A stretch of DNA of 64,000 nucleotides from Methanospirillum lacunae (lineage in GTDB: Archaea > Halobacteriota > Methanomicrobia > Methanomicrobiales > Methanospirillaceae): the NCBI RefSeq assembly GCF_003173355.1, contig NZ_QGMY01000007.1, positions 248,001 to 312,000 on the forward strand, given 5' to 3'. Within the stretch, counting starts at the first letter, position 1; the number at the start of each line of letters is the position of its first letter. The notes beneath the pieces are model-generated. The model was not told the DNA's origin, ran no database searches, and was given only the letters and a program-made list of their open reading frames with translations. Below, piece after piece: positions 9,545-18,867 of this stretch. Position numbers and translations under genes: made by a program.

Positions 9545-10450
9545 TCACTTGTTAAGGGTTACAAACCCTTCTTCTGTGACGAGTTTCTGTCCATCAGGAC
9601 TGTCAATATATGCAATGAAATTTGTTGCATCGCCTGAAGGCTCTCCCTTGGTCAGGAGGTAAAGAGGGCGTGCAAGTGGATAGGTACCTGCTTTTACGGT
9701 CTCAATACTTGGAGTGATAGTAGTTCCGTTCACCGAAACGGGAACTGCATGAACACTGGAATCGATATATCCAAGTCCTACATATCCGATAGCATTTTCT
9801 GTCTGGGCGATGGTCTGCTGGACAGCACCGTTCGAGTTCTTCTCAAGTTGGGTCTTGACATAATCTGCATTCTTCATTACAGATGAGGTCATGAAGTCCC
9901 GTGAACCTGAAGCACTATCACGGCCGACTACAACGATTGCAGCGTCACTTCCTCCGACATCTTTCCAGTTGGTGATGTTACCATCATAGATCTTTTTGAC
10001 CTGCTCCAGAGTCAATGATGGAATAGGGTTTTTCGGATTTGTAATGAACGCCAGACCATCGATTGCAATCTGGTGAGTCTTCAGGCCCGGGTACTTTGTC
10101 TTCTCATCACTAGTAAGGTCACGTGAAGCCATTCCAATCATGGTAGTACCTTCACCTGCTGCCTTAACTCCTGCACCAGATCCTCCTCCAGTCACCTGTA
10201 CATCGATACCGGGGTGAGCAGTCATAAATGATTCTGCAGCTTTTGCTGCTACAGGCAGGACAGTGGTTGATCCGGCAACAGTGAGAACTGATCCACCGGA
10301 TGTGGCTTTTACGGCAGTGGTAGTGTTTGCAGGGGTGACTTTCTTTTCAGTCTGGCCTGAAGAATTACCAGTGCAACCTGCCATCAGAACAGAGCACAGA
10401 AGAAGGCCAATCAGAATACATCCTAACATAGCGGTTTTTGAATTCATCAT
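9545..10450 (-). CDS. PstS-like phosphate-binding lipoprotein
   Basis: 301 residues. A lipoprotein signal with lipobox LMAGC lies near residue 26, followed by a Ser/Thr linker. The PstS-type periplasmic fold follows: VAGSTTVLPVAAKAAE, VTGGGSGAGVKAAGEG, and GRDSASGSRDFM near 178, the residues that bind the anion in this family. Two ATGs (10450, 10447) follow TTGGAG. No PstC, PstA or PstB gene is nearby. A close paralogue lies at 16558-17400, on the other side of the sensory operon, so a sensing role alongside transport is possible. Confident on fold, less so on phosphate as ligand. Confidence 0.85.
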   Translation of the reverse strand: MMNSKTAMLGCILIGLLLCSVLMAGCTGNSSGQTEKKVTPANTTTAVKATSGGSVLTVAGSTTVLPVAAKAAESFMTAHPGIDVQVTGGGSGAGVKAAGEGTTMIGMASRDLTSDEKTKYPGLKTHQIAIDGLAFITNPKNPIPSLTLEQVKKIYDGNITNWKDVGGSDAAIVVVGRDSASGSRDFMTSSVMKNADYVKTQLEKNSNGAVQQTIAQTENAIGYVGLGYIDSSVHAVPVSVNGTTITPSIETVKAGTYPLARPLYLLTKGEPSGDATNFIAYIDSPDGQKLVTEEGFVTLNK

Positions 10451-10576
10451 ACTCCAACACTCGTGGGGTTCATACTACTCTGACCTGAGTGCTCATGGGC
10501 TTTCCCGCTATACACCATAGAGAGAAAGGATGAAGATGTATTCAACTGATTCCTATAGAGATCTATTGAGAAACAA

Positions 10577-13447
10577 TCAGACATTAAACCTGCTAATATC
10601 AGAGTGAATACGACCTGCAAGGCCTGCAACAGTCTCGATATGCAGAGAGATTTCCTCAACAGAACGGCAGGATTCATTACAAGCCTGTGATGATGCATCA
10701 GCGTCTTTTGTTGTCTCCTGCATTAGATCACCAATTACCTGTGCACGTCTATCAAGGATCTGAATCATCTCTTCCTGCTCATCAGCAACCTGAACTACCC
10801 CCCTGCTCATTATAGCGATGGTTCCTATCTCACAGGACATATTCTGAAACATGTTTACCATCTCTTTTACCGCAATACTCCGTGTTTTTACTTCCTCTCG
10901 TGCACCATCAACCCCATCCCTTACCTCTTCAAACGCCTTATTTAGTGATTGGAGGGTATCTGAAATTCCCACCAGTGCACTCTTTGAATCTAGAGCCAGT
11001 CGTTTTACTTCTGAAGCTACAACTGCAAACCCTTTACCTGCGTTTCCAGCCTGGGCAGCTTCTATTGCGGCATTTACTGCGAGCAGGTTTGTCTGGCTCG
11101 TAATATCGGTAACAAGGCCTATGATCTTGTGTATTCTGCCAAGTTCCTCCTGTATTCTGATTGTTCTTGCAGCGATGAGTTCAGTCGCACCTGATATTGC
11201 ATCCATGCCGTCTCTACTCTTTCCTGCAAGTTCAATTCCCCGGGACGAGATTTCATCAGCTCTGGATGAGATATCTGCAACAGATTCAGACTTTGATGTC
11301 ATCAATCGAAGGGAATGCATTGCGGCATCAGTCCCCTTTATCATCTGCTGGACTTCATTTTTGACCTGACCAGCCCGTTCTGAAACAGAATACGCATAAG
11401 CAGCGAGCGTCTCTGCCTGACCTGCAACTGAGGCTATCCCTTCTCTCATGAGATCAGCCTCATTGTTCATGGTGGTGGAAGTACTCTTGAGATCCAGAAT
11501 ACTCTCAGAGATCCTGACCCCAATATTGTCAAGAGACGACCTGATAGTGACGAAATCACCAGTTACTTCGAGTTTTCTCCCCATCCGGTTCGCGAAATCT
11601 CCGTCAGCATAACCGCTGCACACACGGTCAATCTCGCTGACCACACCCTGACAATAGATACCTATTGCATCAAGTGAGGCTTTCAGGTTCTCAAAATCTC
11701 CAGGATATGAGATATTTTCATCCATCCGTGCATCAAACCTGCAAAGGGCATACTCACCACTCACCCTCCTAACTTCTTCAAGCGGTGCATGAATAAGGCC
11801 AATCATCCGGTTCATCCCGGTTACCAGTGCCTGGTAGTAACCTGAAAGACCAGAGAGATCACCTCGTGTCGAGAGATCACCATGCATCACCGACATTGTC
11901 AGCGATTCCACTGTTGCAATCATCATTTGAAGTGAACTCAGGGCTTCGTCGAGATCCCTGATCATTCCTTCAAACGGGCCAGAAGGAATATCTCCAACTG
12001 ACACAGGAATCCAACCGGTTTTCAACTGTTCGATGGTTGTTGCTAGTACTCTGTACTGGGCCTCCACCGAGTCGAGCATCTGGTTCATATCCAATACCAG
12101 GTCTGAAACCTGTTCATTCTCCTGAAATTGACCAGGATCTAGACGGACAGACAAATTACCGGATGTAAACTGCTTACAGAGATTGGATATCTCATGATGC
12201 AATGAATCTCCTGACTGTTCTGGAGCACGTTCCTCTTCCCTGGACTTAATAAGTGCCTCATTAAAAATTTCACCAATATCTGCAAACAATCCCTTGTACT
12301 CATTAAGGTTAAGAGGGGTGAGAGAAACGGCCGGTTGAGAACATAAACCACCGGGATGAATACCCAGATCGTGGCGAAAAGACTCTATCATAAGCAACGT
12401 CATCCGCGTCCGTGTGCTCATTATGGCATCATCAGGAATTTCAGGGTCAGAGGAGAGGATAACATCCTGAAGGAGAGCCCGTTCAGATATTAGCCCCTGT
12501 ACCTGTGACATCAGATCCCTGGGATTCTGGTGACCCCCGCACATTAGATGCCCACCTGAAATATCAGTGCAAATCTGCCGGACAGTCTGGCAGCATTTTT
12601 GCAGATCAGAGGCACCGGGATCCGTGGTACTGTCTATTAGCGAGCACAATTCTAAAAATCCGTCAGGAATGGAAGATATCCCGGAAGGCAAGGGAGTGAT
12701 CAGGAGGTGAACAACATGGCGTTTGAGAAGAGGAATCATTCTCCGGTCAGCCTGCACTAGGAAAGAACATAACCCTGGTAACAGAAAAGACACTGGTTCA
12801 TCCTCTTCCCTGACAGCAAGAATCTTCTCCAGAATCTGATCACCAGGGATTTCTGTTGCCTGAAAGTGAGAAAGGGTTTGTAACCTTATTCCACGGGAGG
12901 TAGTTGGATTTACTCCTAGATATGATGCGGCCAGATGAGATATTGAGAGGATAGTTCCATCAGATTCAACAAGTATTTCAGCATGATCTGACCAGGAACG
13001 CCGGATTTTGTCATACGAAGGGAGATCATCATCCTCTCTGATTTCAGCCAGAATAAGCAACAAATAGATGAGTGACCCATTTCCATCCATCACAGGCAGG
13101 GCAGTGGTTTGATAGAGATCAGACCTGGAAGGGAACCTAAACTCAACAACACTACTTGCGGGTTTTCTCATCAAAGCAGCATCCCAGACAGATTCACCTG
13201 ACAGAAGTGACATCGGGATATCCTTCAGATGACTGCCACTCAGGGATCTTGATGCATACCCTGATGTGAGGTAGAAGGCATCGTTTGCATTAAGGATGGT
13301 CAGCATACCGTCGCAGACAAGAATCGGAGACGGAAAGACCCTGACTTCTTCGCTCCAGTCAGTGTGATTATCTGACGATGAAGTGAGAAGACGGATCAGC
13401 AATTCGAGATCGCCAGGTCTTGATGAACCTGCATTATTTGCGTTCAT
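10577..13447 (-). CDS. Soluble chemoreceptor-type protein (PAS plus MCP signalling domain)
   Basis: 956 residues with no membrane segment, so it is cytoplasmic. Residues ~30-140 look like a PAS domain ([20 protein letters not shown]), and a second PAS-like stretch starts near 155. HAMP-like segments lie between about 430 and 640 ([20 protein letters not shown]). The MCP signalling hairpin is at about 640-956 with the tip [17 protein letters not shown] near residue 790, which contacts CheA and CheW in chemosensory arrays. The start overlaps the upstream histidine kinase stop (ATGA). It is the last gene of a four-gene sensory operon. Confidence 0.9.
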   Translation of the reverse strand: MNANNAGSSRPGDLELLIRLLTSSSDNHTDWSEEVRVFPSPILVCDGMLTILNANDAFYLTSGYASRSLSGSHLKDIPMSLLSGESVWDAALMRKPASSVVEFRFPSRSDLYQTTALPVMDGNGSLIYLLLILAEIREDDDLPSYDKIRRSWSDHAEILVESDGTILSISHLAASYLGVNPTTSRGIRLQTLSHFQATEIPGDQILEKILAVREEDEPVSFLLPGLCSFLVQADRRMIPLLKRHVVHLLITPLPSGISSIPDGFLELCSLIDSTTDPGASDLQKCCQTVRQICTDISGGHLMCGGHQNPRDLMSQVQGLISERALLQDVILSSDPEIPDDAIMSTRTRMTLLMIESFRHDLGIHPGGLCSQPAVSLTPLNLNEYKGLFADIGEIFNEALIKSREEERAPEQSGDSLHHEISNLCKQFTSGNLSVRLDPGQFQENEQVSDLVLDMNQMLDSVEAQYRVLATTIEQLKTGWIPVSVGDIPSGPFEGMIRDLDEALSSLQMMIATVESLTMSVMHGDLSTRGDLSGLSGYYQALVTGMNRMIGLIHAPLEEVRRVSGEYALCRFDARMDENISYPGDFENLKASLDAIGIYCQGVVSEIDRVCSGYADGDFANRMGRKLEVTGDFVTIRSSLDNIGVRISESILDLKSTSTTMNNEADLMREGIASVAGQAETLAAYAYSVSERAGQVKNEVQQMIKGTDAAMHSLRLMTSKSESVADISSRADEISSRGIELAGKSRDGMDAISGATELIAARTIRIQEELGRIHKIIGLVTDITSQTNLLAVNAAIEAAQAGNAGKGFAVVASEVKRLALDSKSALVGISDTLQSLNKAFEEVRDGVDGAREEVKTRSIAVKEMVNMFQNMSCEIGTIAIMSRGVVQVADEQEEMIQILDRRAQVIGDLMQETTKDADASSQACNESCRSVEEISLHIETVAGLAGRIHSDISRFNV

Positions 13448-15075
13448 CCCTCGCTCACCGGCAGGGAAATCCTTCCGGACACATCATGTCCGTTCTTGAT
13501 ACGGTATCCTTTCTTCGGGATATGGATTTCAAATCTTGCACCTTTCAGGTTTTGCCCGGTCTCTGCAATGCCCATCCCGGTGATTCCCAGAATTTCTCTT
13601 GTATAATAGAGCCCAAGGCCGGTGTTACTCCCAAACCCGCGTTCAAAGATCTTCTCTTTGAGATCATCTGGCACTCCAACCCCATCATCCTCTACGACCA
13701 GAACACCGCCATTAATCTCCTCCATAAAACTGATCCTGACAGTAGTGACCCGTTTTCCATGCATGATTGCGTTCTCTATCAGGTTGCTAATAATTTTGCC
13801 AAACATCACATCAGTATAGACTTCAACCATTCCGGTAGAGTGAAGGATAGCAAGATCGCCAAACTCATGAGAGCAAGTGATCCCTTCTATTATTGCACCT
13901 ACAGAGAGCCATCTCGGCCTCTGAATCCCTATTTTCTGATACACATCAGAGAAAACCAGGTGCTCATGAATGCTGTTTATACTAGAACCAATTGCAGCAA
14001 CATACGGCCTAATCTCGGGGTTAGCTTCTGCACACTCAAGCAGGAGTTCATACGAGTTCATCTGGATGGTAAGTTGGTTCCTGATGTCATGCCTGGTAAT
14101 ACTATTAATGATGTGCAATTTCCTGCTCGTCCCCATTAGTGCCTCCATTGCAGTCTGCTCTTCTTCAAGAGCATAATGGTGGATTGCATAGGCAATCTCA
14201 CTGCACAACTCAGAAAACATGGCCAGTTCATCAGGATCGGATGCGTAATCACCCGAAAGGGTGACAGACAGCACTCCGTAAACTTCACCGGCATGCTCAA
14301 GCCTCATGGTCAGGGCATATTGTCCCTGATGATCAGGATAGAGAGGACATTCCATGCAGGTCTGATTAGGCTCACAGATCACCGGTTCTAGACTCTGTAC
14401 TATGGCACGACGAGTGCAGGAGGTCCGATTTCCTGCCTTGAGATACGTGATGAGATCATTGATCCGGCTTTCAAGGCCTGCATGATACACTGACCTGACA
14501 CCACCATCCCGGTCAAAAATGACGACCCGGACATTATGATACCCACGGCCTGAAGAGATGATCCTGCATACATTCTGAAGTTTTCTCTCGATCTCCTCAT
14601 CACCGTGCAGAGTCCCTGATACCTCACGGAGTGCCTGAAATATCTGGTATAGGTGGTGGATTTTCTGCTTTGTTCTGTACTGTCCGGCAGCATGAAGGAC
14701 TTTTTTTGCAAGTTCTGCAAACTGGGATCCCGGATCTCCTCCTTTTTGAAGATAGAACGTGGCACCGTTGTTAAATGCCCTGATGACGACCTCTTCACGA
14801 CCTCTCCCGGTGAATAGGATGAACGGAAGATCATGCCCACAGTCCCTGATCTCTTTGAGAAACTCTATCCCATCCATGACAGGCATCTCATAGTCTGAAA
14901 CAACCGCATCATATCTGAAAGAGGAGAGTTTCTTTATGGCTTCCTGTGGGCTTGTAGTCGTATCAACAGAGATTTTCCCGGTTTTTTCGAGGTACATCCT
15001 GGTGATCTCCAGAATGATCGGTTCATCATCAAGATGAAGAATGTGGATATGGCCAGGCTGCCGGAAAGTTCTCAT
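13444..15075 (-). CDS. Receiver-GAF-histidine kinase hybrid
   Basis: The start is put at ATG 15075 ([13 protein letters not shown]), which overlaps the 77-residue gene by ATGA; the longer frame to 15174 lies inside that gene. 543 residues. A receiver domain comes first ([19 protein letters not shown] with the phospho-acceptor Asp, ILFTGRG). A GAF-like domain follows, with a cysteine group ([13 protein letters not shown]). The kinase has the H box [11 protein letters not shown] and ATPase motifs [26 protein letters not shown] receiver at the N-terminus suggests it is itself controlled by another kinase. It is coupled to the chemoreceptor gene downstream. Confidence 0.88.
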   Translation of the reverse strand: MRTFRQPGHIHILHLDDEPIILEITRMYLEKTGKISVDTTTSPQEAIKKLSSFRYDAVVSDYEMPVMDGIEFLKEIRDCGHDLPFILFTGRGREEVVIRAFNNGATFYLQKGGDPGSQFAELAKKVLHAAGQYRTKQKIHHLYQIFQALREVSGTLHGDEEIERKLQNVCRIISSGRGYHNVRVVIFDRDGGVRSVYHAGLESRINDLITYLKAGNRTSCTRRAIVQSLEPVICEPNQTCMECPLYPDHQGQYALTMRLEHAGEVYGVLSVTLSGDYASDPDELAMFSELCSEIAYAIHHYALEEEQTAMEALMGTSRKLHIINSITRHDIRNQLTIQMNSYELLLECAEANPEIRPYVAAIGSSINSIHEHLVFSDVYQKIGIQRPRWLSVGAIIEGITCSHEFGDLAILHSTGMVEVYTDVMFGKIISNLIENAIMHGKRVTTVRISFMEEINGGVLVVEDDGVGVPDDLKEKIFERGFGSNTGLGLYYTREILGITGMGIAETGQNLKGARFEIHIPKKGYRIKNGHDVSGRISLPVSEG

Positions 15076-15305
15076 ATTCCGACCCTTTTGATCTTGTCTG
15101 CAAGTTCCTGTGCCTGGTCCTGTTCGATGAACATGGCCGATGCGATGCCTACCCACTTTGAGAGGTCTGCGCAATGTGACGGTTCAAGATCCCTGAACGT
15201 TAATCCGTTCATGTGAAATTTGGTCTGACGTTCAAGGAGGGTGATAGCTGCCGGCCCGAGGTACTCGGTTGCAATCACCAGGACGGTGTCTGAAGTCGTG
15301 GTCAT
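15072..15305 (-). CDS. Small protein of unknown function in the sensory operon
   Basis: 77 residues. I recognise no family. It overlaps the kinase start by ATGA and begins 20 nt after the Cache-HAMP gene stop, so it is almost certainly translated in the operon. The N-terminus reads as a β-strand and helix (TVLVIATEYLGPAAITLLE). The C-terminal half has a helix rich in Gln, Asp and Lys (IEQDQAQELADKI). There is no signal peptide or membrane segment. A role as an adaptor between sensor and kinase is only a guess from position. Confidence 0.68.
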   Translation of the reverse strand: MTTTSDTVLVIATEYLGPAAITLLERQTKFHMNGLTFRDLEPSHCADLSKWVGIASAMFIEQDQAQELADKIKRVGI

Positions 15306-15324
15306 AATGGTCCACCAGGTTGGA

Positions 15325-16137
15325 TCACTCCTGATAATCCTGATGCATGAGAATCTTCAAACTGGTGACCATTCGCTTGAATGAGGAGGCTAGCTCACCG
15401 ATCTCATCATTGCGTGAGATAGAGATCGTTACGTCTGTCTCTCCCCTGCTTATCCGGTTTGCAGAATCGATAAGGATGTGAATATCCCTGATCATTGTCC
15501 GAGAAAAGACCGCGATAATCAGACCGGCACAGATAATTCCAAGGATCAGAATGAGATAGATCGTCTGTCCGACAAAGTTCATCCTGCCCTGAACCACTCC
15601 GGCATCCATATCAACACCGACGATCCCGATAACCTGACCTTTTGCATCTTTTATCGGGGCATATGCTGCAAGTACGGTTCCCCAAGGGCGATTTACAAAC
15701 TCCGGTTCAACCTGTCGTTCAGAGAAGGCGTCTTTCATCGCCCCAGTTGGTGTAGATTCAACATCGCCAATCCTGAAATTTCGCTTTCCTGTATTGTATC
15801 CGGAGTCTACAACATATTCTATGTCTGAACTGCCATTACGCAGAGTATATATCTTGACAATATCAGGATCTGATTTTGCCATTTTTGCGAGTTGTTCTGC
15901 ATTCATAATGTACAGAACTTCAGATTCCATTCCTGGCTGTAACTTGGCAATTTCATTACCATTCAGATCCGCTGCAGTTATTGAAGCCAGCGCCAGCAGT
16001 TCCTGCTGGGTTGACTCCTGAATTTTTCCTGAAGAGGCTCCATAGGTGAAGAGGAAGGTAAGCCCTGATATAACCAAAACGAGGATAACAAAACCAGCGG
16101 TGAGTTTTGTCATGATCGAATTGATCATGGACGTCAT
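15325..16137 (-). CDS. Membrane Cache-HAMP sensor without an output domain
   Basis: ATG 16137 is chosen because GGGAG lies seven bases ahead; the longer frame adds 45 residues with no signal features. 270 residues: membrane helix 1 (LTAGFVILVLVISGLTFLF), an extracellular Cache domain of ~160 residues (WGTVLAAYAPIKDAKGQVIG, a typical sCache strand pair), membrane helix 2 (IYLILILGIICAGLIIAVF), then HAMP (ANRISRGETDVTI...DEIGELASSFKRM). The protein ends after HAMP, where a chemoreceptor or kinase would carry its signalling part. Signal output is probably passed to products of the genes downstream. Confidence 0.85.
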   Translation of the reverse strand: MTSMINSIMTKLTAGFVILVLVISGLTFLFTYGASSGKIQESTQQELLALASITAADLNGNEIAKLQPGMESEVLYIMNAEQLAKMAKSDPDIVKIYTLRNGSSDIEYVVDSGYNTGKRNFRIGDVESTPTGAMKDAFSERQVEPEFVNRPWGTVLAAYAPIKDAKGQVIGIVGVDMDAGVVQGRMNFVGQTIYLILILGIICAGLIIAVFSRTMIRDIHILIDSANRISRGETDVTISISRNDEIGELASSFKRMVTSLKILMHQDYQE

Positions 16138-16557
16138 ATTGCTTCTCCCATGCACCCAGGCTGCAGAGGGGCATTTTTTGTGAGAGGATGCTTCTGGTAT
16201 TTCATGAAGGGATGATGAGAATGCTGGATCAATAATAATTCTGAATATAATCTCTTTATTAACCCTGAACATCAGGTCTCTCCTGATAGATCAGGAGATC
16301 AATAGAGGAAGAGAAGAGGAATTGAACTATGCCCATGATCCATGAAAAATCTCATACTAAAGGAAGAATAACTCATCAGACAAAGCCACAGAATGTGGCA
16401 ATTTCTTAAAACAGAGAGATCAAACAAGGTGAAGAGATAGGACCCGGAATGAGTGTCCCAGGATCCTACAGGTTTAGAATGAAATTTGTGTGTATCTCTT
16501 CACCGGTAGATCAGATCTTCTAAATTATAGGGCTGGCTATGGCTTTCTTACACTGTT

Positions 16558-17400
16558 TTACTTGAGTGATACAAATCCCTGCTCTTCAACAATCTTCTGA
16601 CCATCAGCGCTCAGGAGGAAGTCGATAAAGTCCTTAGCTGCACCTGAGGGTGCTCCGTTGGTTATGAAGTATAAGTCACGGGAGAGCGGGTATTCCTTGC
16701 TTTTGACGGTTGCCGTAGTTGGTTTGAGCATCTTTCCATCAACATTCAGGTTAAGAACCTTGACTCCGTCTTCAAAGCCCATACCCACGTATCCGATTGC
16801 ATTCGGAGTCTGGGAGACGAGCTGCTGGACAGCACCGTTTGAGTTCTTCTCAACCATGAATGGAGTGAAGTCTGCCTTCTTAAGAACTTCGGAAGAGAAG
16901 AATTCTCGGGTCCCGGATGCACTATCACGGCCTACAATACTAAACTCAGCCTGCTCTCCTCCGACATCTTTCCAGCTCTTGTCTTTGCCGGTGTAGATAT
17001 CCTTTATCTGGGAAAGAGTGAGTGAATCAACCTTATTTGCCGGGTTGACGATGATGGCAATACCGTCCTTTGCCACAGGTGTGACAACCAGTTTTGAGTT
17101 GGCTGCTTTCTCATCAGAACTCAGTTCTCTGGATGACATACCGATATCGACGGCTCCTTTCGAGATTGCAGAGATACCGGCACCTGATCCGCCTCCGCTC
17201 ACCTTGACATCAACGTCAGAGTGCTTTGCCATGTATGCTTCGGCAACTGCCGAGGCGATGGGGAGGACGGTGGTTGAACCGGAGATCGTGACTGTCTTTC
17301 CTTCTGCACTCACCGCTGCCGGAAGAACTGCAAGGACTACCAGGAGTCCTGCAACCAGGGCAAGAGCGGAGAGTTGTGAACCAGGTACATGCTGCGACAT
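16558..17400 (-). CDS. PstS-like phosphate-binding protein (secreted)
   Basis: Start ATG 17400 (MSQHVPGS) is seven bases after AAGGAGGT; the frame could extend to 17421 but the site would then lie inside the gene. 280 residues: signal peptide (LALVAGLLVVLAVLPAAVSA), then the PstS fold with ISGSTTVLPIASAVAE, VSGGGSGAGISAISKG, GRDSASGTREFF. No lipobox cysteine, unlike the copy at 9545-10450. It lies upstream of the sensory operon on the same strand with ~420 nt between. No transporter genes are adjacent. Confidence 0.88.
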   Translation of the reverse strand: MSQHVPGSQLSALALVAGLLVVLAVLPAAVSAEGKTVTISGSTTVLPIASAVAEAYMAKHSDVDVKVSGGGSGAGISAISKGAVDIGMSSRELSSDEKAANSKLVVTPVAKDGIAIIVNPANKVDSLTLSQIKDIYTGKDKSWKDVGGEQAEFSIVGRDSASGTREFFSSEVLKKADFTPFMVEKNSNGAVQQLVSQTPNAIGYVGMGFEDGVKVLNLNVDGKMLKPTTATVKSKEYPLSRDLYFITNGAPSGAAKDFIDFLLSADGQKIVEEQGFVSLK

Positions 17401-17421
17401 ACGCATCACCTCCTTAATCAC

Positions 17422-18086
17422 GTGGGAATGATCATAGAGATTTTCTCATGAAAAACGGGGATCCATAGAGTCATGAGAGAGATCTATATCATCTATTCAC
17501 CTCCGGAGAGAGTCGAGATCAAGAGGGACCATTTTTGGGATCATATTATACCTATCAGAAATCCGAATCCACGAATAAAGAACTACATGTCTTCTGTTAT
17601 GGTAAAGATGGTTGATTTGTGCAAACACGTGTAATGACACATAAATAACGGTTCTGCTGGGTAGAGAATATAACGGGATATTAGATATCTGACACCCTAA
17701 TGCCATGATTTACATGGAGAGTAACATGAACCACCTCGGGATCCACTGGAATTTTACAGGACAGAAAAGAAGAGAAGATGTATAACCAGGTGATCATAGT
17801 TCAACAGGAAGCAACGATACTATACTCAGCGACAGAAACTCAAATTTTCAATATCTCTAATTTAGCACCTATTTAATCCTAAAACCCTATATGTTTGAAT
17901 AAGGGAGTTTCATTCATAATTTACTATGGCGTTGAGTATAATAAAGCAGGGTTATTCAACTCGACAATCGGTAGGCTGAATCAGAGAAAGTTTTCTCATA
18001 CCTGCAGAAACATAACCGGATCTGTCAAAGGTATCAGATCAAAACCAAACCAAACATATTAATCGCTCGCCACCTGACGCTGTTTC
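17422..18086. other. Intergenic stretch without recognisable gene
   Basis: AT-rich DNA with frequent stops in all frames between the divergent pstS-like and LEA14-like genes. It should hold both promoters. A TATA-like ACATATTAAT lies near 18053-18062, about 30 nt before the LEA14 start. I see no RNA gene or repeat. Confidence 0.5.
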
Positions 18087-18617
18087 ATGAAGAGCCAGTA
18101 CTGGATCATTCTTGTGGTCATTGTCTTGCTTATCGGGATAGGCGTTGGCGCATTATTCACTCCAAAGGCTCCTACCTTCACTGTCAAGGGGGCCGAGATC
18201 AATTCAGTCAATCTTTCTGCGATTGGTCTTTCATTTATTATTGAAGTTGATAGTTCTTATCCAGTTGCTATTCCAATTAAAACACTTACATATACTGTAT
18301 CATATCAGGGAAGAGATGGCCCTATCCAACTCGCATCAGGTGAAAAGAAAGGAATTATGATAAAGCCAGGTAAGGATGAACTGGTTATTCCCGTACTTGT
18401 TTCAAATCCATCCATCGTGAAATCTGCATTTGAAGTATTACGGACAGGGGAAATCAGGTTGATTATTAACGGAAGTGCAACACCAGACTTTTTAGGTGTC
18501 GCTCCGGCAGTGCCATTCAGTAAAGAGGTGGCAGTTCCAGTAAAACTTGGTGATATTAGTGGAGATATTATCTCCAGTGTCGGATCACTTGCAGGATCAC
18601 TTCTTTCAACCAAGTAA
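18087..18617 (+). CDS. LEA14-like (WHy domain) membrane-anchored protein
   Basis: 176 residues. One N-terminal membrane anchor (YWIILVVIVLLIGIGVGAL) is followed by an outside domain of β-strands (FTVKGAEINSVNLSAIGLSFIIEVDSSYPVAIPI), the pattern of LEA type 2 / WHy domains. These are linked to desiccation or stress tolerance in plants and occur widely in archaea with unknown function. The gene is alone and is followed by two T-runs. Confidence 0.78.
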   Translation: MKSQYWIILVVIVLLIGIGVGALFTPKAPTFTVKGAEINSVNLSAIGLSFIIEVDSSYPVAIPIKTLTYTVSYQGRDGPIQLASGEKKGIMIKPGKDELVIPVLVSNPSIVKSAFEVLRTGEIRLIINGSATPDFLGVAPAVPFSKEVAVPVKLGDISGDIISSVGSLAGSLLSTK

Positions 18618-18621
18618 CCCA

Positions 18622-18651
18622 GTTTTTTTCCATCTACTCTTTTTTTACGGA
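18622..18651 (+). terminator. T-rich terminator after the LEA14-like gene
   Basis: Two runs of seven T within 30 nt just after the stop codon, separated by CCATCTACTC. Poly-T tracts serve as intrinsic terminators in archaea. No stable hairpin is needed or seen. Confidence 0.55.
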
Positions 18652-18867
18652 TTTCAGCACGAACGAAACAGCTTATATTATATATTACTATGCCATGCAA
18701 AATCGATAGAATTATGGTAACATCTGTTAGAGTACCTATTCTCTATTCCTGCTTGGATAACAGGGAGAAGAGGAGGGATAATTCTGAAGGTAAATACTGG
18801 AGAAAAGATTTCATTTTTTTTAAATAATGCGACAATAGGACAGAAGATCAGGATCATCTGCCTGATA

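Noticed and set aside
10851-11369. Long open frame opposite the soluble chemoreceptor gene
   Set aside because: It lies antisense to the MCP signalling domain and its residues are those expected from the reverse of helical, Ala/Ser-rich codons.
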